A stretch of DNA of 64,000 nt, from the NCBI GenBank assembly GCA_031272365.1, contig JAISTX010000056.1, positions 62,001-126,000 of the forward strand, in the 5' to 3' direction. This stretch comes from Eubacteriales Family XIII. Incertae Sedis bacterium (GTDB lineage Bacteria > Bacillota > Clostridia > Peptostreptococcales > Anaerovoracaceae). Of the stretch, positions 38,796 to 47,978 are shown in pieces. The position numbers and the translations under genes are program-made. Within the stretch, counting starts at the first letter, position 1. Each line of letters starts with the position of its first letter. The notes under the pieces were generated by a model that saw only the letters and a list, made by a program, of their open reading frames with translations, was not told the origin of the DNA and made no database searches.

Positions 38796-39554
38796 ATGGC
38801 AATAACGGTCAGCGGGAAATGGGCCGTCGTCACGGGCGGCACGAAGGGCATCGGCAAGGGCATCGCGGAGGCGCTCGCGGCGAATGGGGCCTCCACGGTC
38901 ATCGTCAGCCGCAGCCAGGCGGACTGCGACGCAGTGTCGTCCGCCATCCGCGAGCAGTACGGGACGGCGTCCGTCGGGATCGCCGCCGACCTGACGAAGG
39001 CGGGGGACATCGCCGGCTTGGTCGAGAAGGCCGTGGCGGCGGCGGGCCGCATCGACGTGCTCGTGAACAACGCCGGCGCGGCCATCACGAAGCGCGCCGA
39101 GGATTTGACCGAGGAAGACTGGGACCGGGTCATCAGCCTGGACCTGAAGGCGGTGTTTTTCACGGCGCAGGCCTTCGGGCGGCATATGATCGAAAACAAG
39201 GGGGGATCCATCGTCAACATCGCCTCCATGCTCGGCCTCGTCGCCGACAAGCAGGTGCTGCCCTATTGCGTGGCGAAGGGCGGCGTGATCCAGATGACGC
39301 GGGCGCTGGCGCTCGAATGGGTGCGGCACGGCATCCGCGTGAACGCGGTCTGCCCGGGCTACGTGATGACGGACATGAACCGGGCGGACCTGGAGAACGA
39401 GAAGATCGCGGCGCACCTGCTCGGGAAGATCCCGATGCGCCGGTACGCGCAGGTGGGGGAGATCACGGATGCCATCGTGTTCCTGGCGTCCGATTCATCG
39501 AGCTATATGACAGGCCAGCACATCGTAATGGACGGTGGCTGGACCGCCGAATGA
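38796..39554 (+). CDS. Short-chain dehydrogenase/reductase (second of three)
   Basis: A 252-residue SDR with cofactor motif GGTKGIGKGIA, NNAG, and catalytic Ser and YCVAK. A proline-glycine motif CPGYVMTDM is normal for the family. It lies between thiolase and the second transhydroxylase subunit. It is a candidate phloroglucinol reductase or another ring or keto reductase in the pathway; the sequence alone does not decide. Confidence 0.87.
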   Translation: MAITVSGKWAVVTGGTKGIGKGIAEALAANGASTVIVSRSQADCDAVSSAIREQYGTASVGIAADLTKAGDIAGLVEKAVAAAGRIDVLVNNAGAAITKRAEDLTEEDWDRVISLDLKAVFFTAQAFGRHMIENKGGSIVNIASMLGLVADKQVLPYCVAKGGVIQMTRALALEWVRHGIRVNAVCPGYVMTDMNRADLENEKIAAHLLGKIPMRRYAQVGEITDAIVFLASDSSSYMTGQHIVMDGGWTAE

Positions 39555-39610
39555 CTGTCGGCGGGAAGAGAGGGAATCAGGTATCGGAAAGCAGAAAGAG
39601 GAGGAAAGCA

Positions 39611-42229
39611 ATGGGAAAAATCGTCCGAAAAGCGCAGGGTACGACCGGGGGATCCGTTTTCGTCGATGTGGACGTCGACGAAAACAAGATCGTGCGCGTC
39701 TACCCGATGGATCTGACCGATGAGGATCCGCCGTCTTGGGAGATCAATGCGCGCGGCCGCAATTTCAAGCCGCCGCGCCGCACGACGTGCAATGTGTTCA
39801 CGACGGGCTACAAATCGCTCGTCCATTCCGACAAGCGGCTGCTGTACCCGCTGAAGCGCATCGGCTTCGACGTCAACGGGGAGCGCAACGAGGAGGAGCG
39901 CGGCACGCCGCGCCCCGGCGGCGAGCCCAACTACCCCGGCTACGAGCGCATCTCCTGGGAGGAGGCGCTGGACACGGTCGCCAACGAGATCGTGCGCCTC
40001 AAGCGCGAATACGGGCCGGGCGCGATCATCGCCGAGCCGTCGTCCCACCATCTGTGGGGGCACCTCGGGTACCGGCACAGCACGCTGTTCCGCTTCATGA
40101 ACCTCGTGGGCATCACCTACGGCGAGCACAACCCGGACTCCTGGGAAGGCTGGTTTTGGGGCGCCGTCCACAGCTGGGGGATGTCGAACAAGCTGGGCAT
40201 CCCGGAGCAGTGGGACCTGCTCGAGGACTGCCTGGAAAACTGCGAGATGATCGTCTTCTGGGCGGCGGACCCCGAGGCGACGACCGGCTCCTACGGCGGG
40301 TTCGAGACGCATTACCGGCGCCGCTGGATGAAGGAGCTCGGGATCAAGATGGTCTTCATCGACCCGTACTACAACCACACGGCGGGGCTCATCAGCGACA
40401 AATGGTTTGCGCCCCAGCTCGGCACGGACGCGGCGATGGCGGCGGCGATCATTTATCAATGGCTTGAGGACGACACCTACGACCACTGGTTCGTCGAGAA
40501 CCGCGTGACGGGCGTCGAGGAGTTTACGGCCTATATCAAGGGCGAGTCGGACGGCGTGCCGAAGACGCCTGAGTGGGCGGCCGAGGAATGCAAGCTGGAG
40601 GCCTGCGAGATCCGCAAGCTCGCGCGGGAGTGGGCGGCGCACAAGACGATGCTCTCCGCCGGCGGCTACGGCGGCATGGGCGGCGCCTGCCGCGGGGCGA
40701 GCGGCATGGAGTGGGCGCGCATGATGGTCGCGCTCATGGCGTTCCAGGGCATCGGGAAGCCCGGCGTCAACATCTTCAGCACGACGCAGGGCGCGCCGGT
40801 CGACACGAATTTTTATTTCCCGGGCTACGGAGAGGGCGGCATCTCTGGCGACCCCGAAAACTCCGGCATGCTGTTCCGCCTCGGCTACAAGATGTTCGAC
40901 GGCGTGACGAGCATGCCGGCGGGGTCCAATATCAATACGGCGGCGGGGGTGTTCATCCCGCGCCTGCGCATCCCCGAGTGCATCCTGGACGACAAGGTCG
41001 AGTGGCGCGGCAAGGGGTTTGCGGGCGCCTCGATCGAGCAGCAGTTCACGAAGTACAAATACCCGGCCGACGGGTACGCCAGGATGCAGATGTACTACAA
41101 GTACGGGGGCTCGATGATCGGCACCATGGGCGCGACGAACCGCTACGCGCGGATGTACCGCACGAAGCGGCTGCCGATGGTCGTGAACCAGGCGGTCTGG
41201 TTCGAGGGCGAGACGCAGTTTGCGGACATCATCCTGCCGGCGTGCACCAATTTCGAGCGTTGGGACATCTCGGAGTGGTCGAACTGCGGCGGGTACGGAT
41301 CCGGCGCCGAGACCATCCCGAGCCACCGCATCATCACGCTCCAGCAGAAATGCATCGAGCCGCTGGGCGAGAGCAAGCCGGACTACGAGATCTTCCGCGC
41401 GCTGGCGGACCGGCTCGGCCTCGGGGGCGCGTTCTCGGAGGGCAAGGACGACCTCGACTGGTGCAAGCAGTATTTCTACGCGACGGACCTGCCGAAGCTC
41501 ACGACGTGGGAGGAGTTCCTCGAGCGCGGCTACGTGGTCGTGCCCGTGGACCCGGACCGCAAGCGGACGCCGGGGCTGCGCTGGTTCTACGAGGGGCGCG
41601 AGATCGACACGCCGAGCGCGACGCGCTACCGCCCGTCCGACCAGATCGCGTTCAAGGGCCTGCAGACGCAGTCGGGCAAGATCGAGCTGGTGAGCAGCTC
41701 GTTGAAGCGTTTCTACGAGACGACGGGCGAGGTGGACGAGGGCCGGCCCGTCATGACGCAGTACCTCCACAGCTGGGAGGGGCACCATACGGAGCGCTTC
41801 AAGACCTACCCGATCGCGCTCGTCGCCCCGCACCCCAAGCACAGCTTCCATACGCACAGCGACGGCAAGGACGGGTTCATGATCGACATCAAGGACCACC
41901 GCGTCGAGGTGGACGGCTTCTACTACTGGATCATCCGCATCAATTCCAAGGACGCGGAGGCGCGCGGCATCAAAGACGGGGATCTGGTGAAGGCGTTCAA
42001 CGACCGCGGCGAGGTCATCCTGTGCGCGCAGGTGACGGAGCGCCTGGCCCAGGGCACGGCGCACAGCTATATGGCGAGCGCGGAGTACAAGCCGATCGGG
42101 ACGCCGGGCGATTCGCCGGACCGCGGCGGCTGCGTCAACATCCTGTCGCCGAAGGAGTACCTGTCGAAGACGGCGTGCGGCATGGCGACGACGCATTCGT
42201 TGATACAGATCGAAAAATGGGAAGGATAG
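39611..42229 (+). CDS. Pyrogallol-phloroglucinol transhydroxylase-like large subunit, copy 2
   Basis: An 872-residue paralog of the protein encoded at 32954, aligned without gaps over the first 150 residues. The same active-site set is present: His146, Tyr154-Arg155, Asp176-Ser177 and the FPGYGEGG tyrosine. It is the copy nearer to the small-subunit gene (43064), so it may be the main partner. Because both copies keep the catalytic residues, both are probably active, with different substrates or conditions. The ATG is shared in style with copy 1 (MGKIVRK) and follows GAGGAAAG. It ends in TAG. Confidence 0.9.
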   Translation: MGKIVRKAQGTTGGSVFVDVDVDENKIVRVYPMDLTDEDPPSWEINARGRNFKPPRRTTCNVFTTGYKSLVHSDKRLLYPLKRIGFDVNGERNEEERGTPRPGGEPNYPGYERISWEEALDTVANEIVRLKREYGPGAIIAEPSSHHLWGHLGYRHSTLFRFMNLVGITYGEHNPDSWEGWFWGAVHSWGMSNKLGIPEQWDLLEDCLENCEMIVFWAADPEATTGSYGGFETHYRRRWMKELGIKMVFIDPYYNHTAGLISDKWFAPQLGTDAAMAAAIIYQWLEDDTYDHWFVENRVTGVEEFTAYIKGESDGVPKTPEWAAEECKLEACEIRKLAREWAAHKTMLSAGGYGGMGGACRGASGMEWARMMVALMAFQGIGKPGVNIFSTTQGAPVDTNFYFPGYGEGGISGDPENSGMLFRLGYKMFDGVTSMPAGSNINTAAGVFIPRLRIPECILDDKVEWRGKGFAGASIEQQFTKYKYPADGYARMQMYYKYGGSMIGTMGATNRYARMYRTKRLPMVVNQAVWFEGETQFADIILPACTNFERWDISEWSNCGGYGSGAETIPSHRIITLQQKCIEPLGESKPDYEIFRALADRLGLGGAFSEGKDDLDWCKQYFYATDLPKLTTWEEFLERGYVVVPVDPDRKRTPGLRWFYEGREIDTPSATRYRPSDQIAFKGLQTQSGKIELVSSSLKRFYETTGEVDEGRPVMTQYLHSWEGHHTERFKTYPIALVAPHPKHSFHTHSDGKDGFMIDIKDHRVEVDGFYYWIIRINSKDAEARGIKDGDLVKAFNDRGEVILCAQVTERLAQGTAHSYMASAEYKPIGTPGDSPDRGGCVNILSPKEYLSKTACGMATTHSLIQIEKWEG

Positions 42230-42236
42230 CAGGGTA

Positions 42237-43031
42237 ATGATCAAAGTGGATTTAAGCGGGAAGGCCGCCATCGTGACGGGCGGCGGCAGCGGCATCGGCA
42301 AAGCCATCGCGGCGGAGCTGGCGGACTGCGGCGCGCGCCTGTGGCTCGGGGACATCAGCGAGCAGGGGGCGCAGGATGCCGTAGCGGAGCTGAAGGGCAA
42401 GGGCGCGGACGCCGGCTACACGAAGACGGATGTCTCCAAGGAGGCGGACATGGCGGCGCTGTTTGACGCCGCGAAGGCCGCCTACGGGCGCATCGACATC
42501 GTCGTGAACTCGGCGGGCGGGTTCCTGCTGACGCAGCTTTTGGACACGCCGGTGGAGAAGGTCAAGTCCCATCTGGACGTCAACCTCTTCGGCGTGATGA
42601 TCGGCACCAGGCTCGCGCTGGAGGCGATGATCGCGCAGGGCGGGGGCGGCAAGATCGTCAATATCTCGTCCGTCGGCGGGCGTTCGGGCGAGCTCGAGTC
42701 CCCCTATTATTGCCTGGGCAAGAGCGGCATCATCAACCTCACGCAGTCGGCGGCGTTCACGGGGGCGCCGCACGGCATCAATGTGAACGCGCTGTGCCCG
42801 GGCGTGGTGCGCACACCGTTGCAGGAGTCGATCCTCGACAACGCGACGCAGGGCGGCTCGAAGGAGGAGAAGGACAAGCTTTTCGATGAGATTGTGAAAG
42901 GGCGCTCGCCGCTCGGGCGGGGCATCACCCCGGAGGAGATCGCCTACGCGGCGTGTTTCCTGTGCTCGAGCTACGCGGACGCGATTGTCGGGCAGGCGCT
43001 GAACGTCTGCGGCGGATGGCGGATGAACTGA
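42237..43031 (+). CDS. Short-chain dehydrogenase/reductase (third of three)
   Basis: A 264-residue SDR with GGGSGIGKAIA, NSAGG, a catalytic Ser (ISSVGG) and YYCLGKS. It starts 7 bp after the second transhydroxylase subunit and precedes the small-subunit gene. Its tight placement inside the transhydroxylase genes makes it a good candidate for phloroglucinol reductase, but the other SDRs are not excluded. Confidence 0.87.
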   Translation: MIKVDLSGKAAIVTGGGSGIGKAIAAELADCGARLWLGDISEQGAQDAVAELKGKGADAGYTKTDVSKEADMAALFDAAKAAYGRIDIVVNSAGGFLLTQLLDTPVEKVKSHLDVNLFGVMIGTRLALEAMIAQGGGGKIVNISSVGGRSGELESPYYCLGKSGIINLTQSAAFTGAPHGINVNALCPGVVRTPLQESILDNATQGGSKEEKDKLFDEIVKGRSPLGRGITPEEIAYAACFLCSSYADAIVGQALNVCGGWRMN

Positions 43032-43063
43032 AAAACAAAGAGAGGAAAGGAGTATTGGAGAAA

Positions 43064-43879
43064 ATGGGAAAGAAGAAGTATTTGGTGATCGATGTCAGCC
43101 GGTGCCACGATTGCAACAACTGTTTCGTGTCGTGCAAGGACGAGTTTTTCATGAACAGCTGGCTGCCGTATTCGGATGAGCAGCCGCGGCACGGGCCGCG
43201 CTGGATGAACATCGAGCGGCTCGAGCGGGGGCAGTACCCGCGGGTGGACGTGTGCTACCTGCCGAAACCCTGCCAGCACTGCTCGCCGGCGCCGTGCGCG
43301 AAGGCGTTCCCGGACATCGTGACGACGCGCGAGGACGGCATCGTGATGCTCGACACGGAGAAGGCGAAGGGGCAGAGGGGCCTCGTGGACGTGTGCCCCT
43401 ACGGCGCCATCTGGTACAACGAGGAGAAGGACGTCGCGCAGAAATGCATCCTGTGCGCGCACATCCTGGACGGGAACGCCGGGGCGTCCATCTGCATGCC
43501 GCGCTGCGCGCATTGCTGCCCGACGGAGGCACTCACGTACGTCGAGGCGGACGAGGAGGCGTTTGCGAAGCGGATCGCCGAGGAAGGGCTCGAGCGCTAC
43601 AAATCCGACTTCTCCGACAACGGGCAGGTCTGGTACAAGAACCTGTACCGCTTCACGAAGCATTTCATCACCGGCGGCCTGATCAAGGACGGCGAATGCG
43701 CGGACGGCGTGAAGGTCACGCTGAAAGGGGCGGACGCGCCGGAGCAGCTCTCGGGCGACTACGGCGATTTCCGTTTCGACGGGCTGGACCCGGGGACGTA
43801 CGCGGTGCTGGTGGACGGCAAGGAGATCTGGAGCGGGACGATCGCAGAGTCGCTCAACATCGGGAACATCAACATATAA
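43064..43879 (+). CDS. Transhydroxylase-like Fe-S small subunit
   Basis: A 271-residue electron-transfer subunit, close in size to the transhydroxylase small subunit (274 aa). Cysteine groups for three [4Fe-4S] clusters are visible (CHDCNNCFVSC, CQHCSPAPC, CPYGAIW with CILC and CMPRCAHCCP). The C-terminal 70 residues, with FDGLDPGTYAVLVDGKE, form a transthyretin-like beta domain typical of this subunit. It serves one or both large subunits, since it is the only small subunit in the window. ATG was chosen; a TTG three codons earlier is possible. Confidence 0.9.
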   Translation: MGKKKYLVIDVSRCHDCNNCFVSCKDEFFMNSWLPYSDEQPRHGPRWMNIERLERGQYPRVDVCYLPKPCQHCSPAPCAKAFPDIVTTREDGIVMLDTEKAKGQRGLVDVCPYGAIWYNEEKDVAQKCILCAHILDGNAGASICMPRCAHCCPTEALTYVEADEEAFAKRIAEEGLERYKSDFSDNGQVWYKNLYRFTKHFITGGLIKDGECADGVKVTLKGADAPEQLSGDYGDFRFDGLDPGTYAVLVDGKEIWSGTIAESLNIGNINI

Positions 43880-43888
43880 GGAGGCGTT

Positions 43889-44569
43889 TTGAAACAGAAA
43901 ATCATGACCGCCGAGGAGGCGGTCGCAAGGGTCGAAGACGGCGCGACGATCATGGTCGGCGGGTTCATGGCGACGGGCACGCCGGAGATCCTGATCGACG
44001 CGCTGGTCGCGAAGGGCAGCCGGAACCTGACCATCATCTGCAACGACGCCGGCGTGCCCGGGCGCGGCACGGGCAAGCTCGTGTCGAGCGGGCAGGTGGG
44101 GACGCTGATCGCGTCCCACGTCGGGCTCAACCCCGAGGTCGCGCAGCGGATGAACACGGACGTGCCGGAGGACCGGCTCGAATGCATCCTCGTCCCGCAG
44201 GGCACGCTCGCGGAGCGCATCCGCGCGGGCGGCACGGGGCTGGGCGGCTTCCTGACGCCCACCGGCGTCGGGACGATCGTCGCGGAGGGCAAGCAGACGC
44301 TGACGGTCGACGGCCGGGAGTACCTGCTCGAGAAGCCGCTCAAGGCGGACTTCGCCTTCATCCGCTGCTCGGAGATCGACGAGGCGGGCAATGCCATCTA
44401 CTACAAGGCGACCAGAAATTTCAACCCGCTCATGGCCATGGCGGCGGACTACGTGATCGCCGGGGCCTGCCGCGTCGTCAAGGTCGGGGAGATGGATCCC
44501 GACCACGTCGTGACGTCGGGGATCTTCGTGGACGCGATCGTGGAGGGGGAGAAGCCATGGGAGATGTGA
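43889..44569 (+). CDS. atoD: CoA-transferase subunit A
   Basis: A 226-residue family I CoA-transferase alpha subunit (GATIMVGGFMATGTPEILIDAL near the N-terminus). With the next gene it would move CoA from an acyl-CoA to acetoacetate or acetate, so activating the acetoacetate released by the beta-keto acid cleavage step. The TTG start follows AAGGAGG closely; a later ATG is too far from that site. It overlaps the beta-subunit gene by 13 bp. Confidence 0.9.
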   Translation: MKQKIMTAEEAVARVEDGATIMVGGFMATGTPEILIDALVAKGSRNLTIICNDAGVPGRGTGKLVSSGQVGTLIASHVGLNPEVAQRMNTDVPEDRLECILVPQGTLAERIRAGGTGLGGFLTPTGVGTIVAEGKQTLTVDGREYLLEKPLKADFAFIRCSEIDEAGNAIYYKATRNFNPLMAMAADYVIAGACRVVKVGEMDPDHVVTSGIFVDAIVEGEKPWEM

Positions 44570-45207
44570 AAGAGATCATCGCGGCCAGGGCCGCGAAGGA
44601 GCTGGAGGACGGTTTCGTCGTCAACCTCGGCATCGGGCTGCCGACGATGGTCGCCAATTTTATTCCCGAAGGGGTGGACGTGGTGTTCCAGTCCGAGAAC
44701 GGCTTCCTCGGGCTCGGTCCCGCGCCGGAGCAGGGGGCGGAGGACGTCGACCTCGTGAACGCCGGCGCGCAGTACGTGACGGTGAACCCGGGCGCGGCGT
44801 TCTTCGACAGCGCGACCTCGTTCGGCATCATCCGCGGCGGCCACATCGACGTGACGATCCTGGGCTCGCTGGAGGTCGACGAGAAGGGCAATATCGCCAA
44901 CTGGATCGTCCCCGGGAAGATGGTGCCGGGCATGGGGGGCGCGATGGACCTGGTCGTCGGCGCGGAGAAGGTCATCGTCGCGATGCAGCACACCAACAAG
45001 GGCAAGCACAAGATCCTCAAGGATTGCACGCTGCCGTACACCGCCGTGGGGGTCGTCGACATGATCATCACGGAAATGGCCGTTATGGAGGTGACGCCGG
45101 AAGGGCTGCTTCTCAAAGAGGTCCACGAGGAGTATACTGTAGAGGATGTACAAGCTGCTACAGGGTGTACGCTCTTGATCGATCCGGGTTTGGGGAGTTT
45201 TAAGTGA
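44557..45207 (+). CDS. atoA: CoA-transferase subunit B
   Basis: A 216-residue beta subunit. The catalytic glutamate lies in SENGFLGLGP, the family ENG motif, and GAAFFDSATSFGIIRGGH is also typical. It forms a heterotetramer with subunit A. In this operon acetoacetate is the most likely CoA acceptor. It ends in TGA, 13 bp before moeA. Confidence 0.92.
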   Translation: MGDVKEIIAARAAKELEDGFVVNLGIGLPTMVANFIPEGVDVVFQSENGFLGLGPAPEQGAEDVDLVNAGAQYVTVNPGAAFFDSATSFGIIRGGHIDVTILGSLEVDEKGNIANWIVPGKMVPGMGGAMDLVVGAEKVIVAMQHTNKGKHKILKDCTLPYTAVGVVDMIITEMAVMEVTPEGLLLKEVHEEYTVEDVQAATGCTLLIDPGLGSFK

Positions 45208-45220
45208 GAGTGGGATTTTG

Positions 45221-46435
45221 ATGCGAAAGGATGTTGAAGTCGAGGAGGCGGTACGGATCCTCCTCGAACTTTCTGTACAATTGGGCAAGGAGACGCTGCC
45301 GATCGGGGATACGCTCGGGCGGGTGTTTTCGGACGACGTGGTCGCGGGGATCCCGTTCCCGCCGTTCGACCGCAGCCCGTTCGACGGGTACGCGTTCCGG
45401 GCGGCGGACACGGCGGGCGCGACGCCCGGGTCGCCCGTGACGCTTCTGATCAACCAGGAGATCCCGGCGGGGGAGACGCCCAAGGCGGACATCCGCCCCG
45501 GCTTTGCCGCGAAGATCCTGACGGGCGCGGCGATCCCCGCCGGCGCGGACGCGGTCGTGAAGTTCGAGGACACGGTTTTCACGGACGATGCGGTGACGCT
45601 CTCCGCCCCGTCCACACCCGGCTCGAACATCGTGCGCGCGGGCGAGGACGTGGCCGCGGGGGCGGTGCTGGCCGCGCGCGGCTCGGTGGTGACGCCGGCG
45701 ACGATGGGGCTGATGGCGGCGCAGGGCATGCGCGAGGTCCCCGTGTACCGCCGGCCCCTGATCACGGTCGTCAACACGGGGACGGAGCTCGCGGAGCTCG
45801 GCCGGCCCCTGCCGCCGGGGATGATCTACAACAGCAGCCTGTTCACGCTGCAGGGCTTCTGCGCGGGCCTCGGGGCGGACTTCCGGGAGGGCGGCGTCGT
45901 GGCGGACGACGACGTGCTGATCGCGGAGCACGTGCGCGAAGAGCTCCACACGGCGGACATGGTCATCACGACGGGCGGCGCCTCGGTCGGCGACTACGAC
46001 TTCGCCCTGCGCGCGGCGGAGCAGGCCGGCGGCGAGATCCTGTTCTGGAAGATGAAGATGAAGCCGGGCGGCTCGATCCTGGCCTACACGCTCGGCGGCA
46101 AGCTCGTGCTGGCGCTGTCCGGCAACCCCGGCGCGGCGGTCCTCGGCCTGCTGCGCGTCGGCCTGCCCTACGTCCGCAAGCTCTCCGGCCGCACGGACGT
46201 GATGCCGGAGGAATGCCACGTCTACCTCAAGAAGGCGCAGAAAAAGGAAAACCCCCGGCTGCGCGTCGTGCGCGGCTACCTCGAGGTCGAGGGCGGCAAG
46301 GCCTGGTTCGTGGAGAACGAGGGGCAGGGCGGCGGCGACATCAGCTCCTTCGTGCGCTGCGACCTCCTATGCGAAATCCCCGAAGGCACCCCGCCGCTCC
46401 CAGCCGGCGCGCTGGTCAAGGCGTATAGGATATAG
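45221..46435 (+). CDS. moeA: Molybdopterin molybdenumtransferase
   Basis: A 404-residue MoeA, which inserts molybdate into molybdopterin. Family motifs are PFDRSPFDGYAFRA, GGASVGDYD and LSGNPGAAV. It closes the operon that encodes two molybdopterin transhydroxylase subunits, so it probably secures cofactor supply when the operon is induced. It lies 13 bp after the CoA-transferase and its end overlaps the convergent Tad operon by 20 bp. It ends in TAG. Confidence 0.93.
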   Translation: MRKDVEVEEAVRILLELSVQLGKETLPIGDTLGRVFSDDVVAGIPFPPFDRSPFDGYAFRAADTAGATPGSPVTLLINQEIPAGETPKADIRPGFAAKILTGAAIPAGADAVVKFEDTVFTDDAVTLSAPSTPGSNIVRAGEDVAAGAVLAARGSVVTPATMGLMAAQGMREVPVYRRPLITVVNTGTELAELGRPLPPGMIYNSSLFTLQGFCAGLGADFREGGVVADDDVLIAEHVREELHTADMVITTGGASVGDYDFALRAAEQAGGEILFWKMKMKPGGSILAYTLGGKLVLALSGNPGAAVLGLLRVGLPYVRKLSGRTDVMPEECHVYLKKAQKKENPRLRVVRGYLEVEGGKAWFVENEGQGGGDISSFVRCDLLCEIPEGTPPLPAGALVKAYRI

Positions 46436-46880
46436 TTTCGTCATCGCCGCCACCCCCGGGCGGGTCTTCGGGCTGGGGCTTTGCGGCTTCTACGAGGGCC
46501 TCTACCCTGGCCGGGAGGTCTATGATCTCGCCTTCGGCTGTGAAGGCGCCTTTGTTTTGCGCCTCGTCGAGCCCGAGCAGGCCGCCGCCCGCCATGAGCT
46601 TCCCCATCGGCACGCGGATCGAATAATAATATGCCTGCCCGCCTTCCCCGCCTGTGAGCTCGATGGCGACGTCCGCCGGTGCTGCCGTGAAGATTTTGGC
46701 GAGGCGCGCGCGCAGGCCGTCCACGTCCATTTCCCCATAGGCGCAGGCCTCCACCTCGAAGGCGTGCACGGCGCGCTCGGCGAGGAAGACGCGGCGGTCG
46801 TTCATGCGGTCGAGCTGGGACTGCGCGAAGAAGAGCAGGAGCAGCGGGAGGACGGCGGCGAGGACGATGAACTGCTTCAT
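46416..46880 (-). CDS. Tad-locus membrane protein, pilin-like
   Basis: A 154-residue protein with an N-terminal hydrophobic helix (MKQFIVLAAVLPLLLLFFAQ) and a soluble domain ending in a proline/glycine-rich tail. The MKQFIVL start is shared with the 56-residue protein encoded upstream, with which it overlaps by ATGA. It is the last gene of a Tad-type operon and may be a minor pilin or an assembly factor. No usual prepilin peptidase site (Gly before a hydrophobic stretch) is seen. The function is unrecognised. Confidence 0.72.
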   Translation of the reverse strand: MKQFIVLAAVLPLLLLFFAQSQLDRMNDRRVFLAERAVHAFEVEACAYGEMDVDGLRARLAKIFTAAPADVAIELTGGEGGQAYYYSIRVPMGKLMAGGGLLGLDEAQNKGAFTAEGEIIDLPARVEALVEAAKPQPEDPPGGGGDDETISYTP

Positions 46881-47047
46881 GCGGCCCCACCCCCGATCAG
46901 GAGGGCGGCGGCGTACGGGTGGCGCGCGAGGTCCTGCTTCCACTGCGCGGCGAGGGCCGATTGGACGGAATCCCCCGGCCCAGCGATGCAGCTATAGAGA
47001 AAAACGCCGAGCGCGATCATCGCCATGAGGACGATAAACTGTTTCAT
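46877..47047 (-). CDS. Tad-locus small protein, pilin-like
   Basis: A 56-residue protein starting MKQFIVLMAMIALGVFLYSC, a single membrane helix, followed by a short polar part. Its stop overlaps the next start (ATGA) and it begins about 10 bp after the preceding 54-residue gene. The N-terminus matches that of the next protein, so the two look like paralogous subunits of the same apparatus. Confidence 0.68.
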   Translation of the reverse strand: MKQFIVLMAMIALGVFLYSCIAGPGDSVQSALAAQWKQDLARHPYAAALLIGGGAA

Positions 47048-47057
47048 GGCGCCCCCC

Positions 47058-47222
47058 TCAGTCCTGCGTGATGGGCTGCATCGTGTCGAAGCCGAGCTGG
47101 GTCTCGAGCTTGGACTTGACCGAGTCGGTCATGCCCTGGGCCGAGTCCCGGAAGCTCAGGACCATCGCCGCGATGGCGATGCCGAGGATGACGGTGGCGA
47201 GCAATACGATCATGGATTTCAT
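47058..47222 (-). CDS. Flp-pilin-like small protein
   Basis: A 54-residue protein (MKSMIVLLATVILGIAIAAM then a helical polar part) of the size of Flp pilins. It sits directly after the TadC-like gene with a good ribosome-binding site (GGGGG), where the pilin is expected. The Flp pilin consensus with a processing site and Glu-Tyr is not evident, so the call rests on size, helix and position. Confidence 0.65.
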   Translation of the reverse strand: MKSMIVLLATVILGIAIAAMVLSFRDSAQGMTDSVKSKLETQLGFDTMQPITQD

Positions 47223-47236
47223 TTGGTTTCCCCCTT

Positions 47237-47953
47237 TCAGAAAAACAGTTCCGTGAGCAGCTCCTTCTGCTCGACAAAATACGTGACATAGACAAAATTC
47301 ATAAAGACGACGAGCACGCCCGTGACGACGGGCAGGTAGATGATGTCGCTGAGCACCTCGTTGGCCCGCATGAGCTGGGTGGTGCGGGACTCCTTCATCG
47401 CCGCCTGGAAGGCGGAGATCGTGTCCGTCAGCCTTTCGGGCGCGAGGTGGTCCCATTCGAGCAGGAGCATCATGAAGTCGCGCGCGAGGCCGGCGCCCGT
47501 GGCGGCCTCGAAGTACGCGGGGATTTCCTCGGCGCGCCCGACGCGCAGCAGGCGCAGGCAGGACGCCCAGACGCCTTTCATCGCGCCGTCCCGGGACGCG
47601 AAGCCCTCGAGGATGGCGTCGACCGTGAGCTTCGCGCCGCTGCCCGCCTTGGCGTGGTTGCGCAGGACGCCGAGGGCGGCGAAGAGCTCGCGCTCCATGC
47701 GCTGCCTGCGCTTTGCAGTCGGGATGCGCGCGACGGCCTCCTTGGCGAGGAGGGCCGGGCGGCCTATGGCGTCCCGGATGCGGGAGGGGTCCCCGGACGC
47801 GTGGCGCACGAGCTCCCGCACGCGCAGCGGCCGGCGGCCTTTCACGAGGCGGGCACGGGCGGATGTTATTGTAAAGAAGACGATGAGGGCGCCTGTGCCC
47901 GCGAGGGCGCCGATGCCCACCATGACGGCCCAATCGAATGTCTGTAGTTGCAT
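47237..47953 (-). CDS. TadC-like membrane protein
   Basis: A 238-residue membrane protein with an N-terminal helix (about 10-30) and a C-terminal hydrophobic segment (about 205-230). It has the spacing of TadC, a platform protein of type IV-like Tad secretion, although shorter. Its ATG was set at the second of two close methionines because the GAAAGGA site is adjacent to the first. It follows the TadB-like gene. Confidence 0.68.
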   Translation of the reverse strand: MQLQTFDWAVMVGIGALAGTGALIVFFTITSARARLVKGRRPLRVRELVRHASGDPSRIRDAIGRPALLAKEAVARIPTAKRRQRMERELFAALGVLRNHAKAGSGAKLTVDAILEGFASRDGAMKGVWASCLRLLRVGRAEEIPAYFEAATGAGLARDFMMLLLEWDHLAPERLTDTISAFQAAMKESRTTQLMRANEVLSDIIYLPVVTGVLVVFMNFVYVTYFVEQKELLTELFF

Positions 47954-47978
47954 GTGCATTTCCTTTCTACATAAAGTG

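Noticed and set aside
32954-42229. Catechol dehydroxylase or DMSO/TMAO reductase identity for the molybdopterin enzymes
   Set aside because: The sequence fits the transhydroxylase large subunit over its whole length including the His, Tyr-Arg, Asp-Ser and FPGY residues; no Tat signal or N-terminal Fe-S motif of those other groups is present.
47058-47933. A long minus-strand frame covering the Flp-like protein and TadC region
   Set aside because: Only its last 54 codons, from the ATG at 47222, form a plausible gene; the rest is out of frame with the TadC-like gene and compositionally antisense-like.
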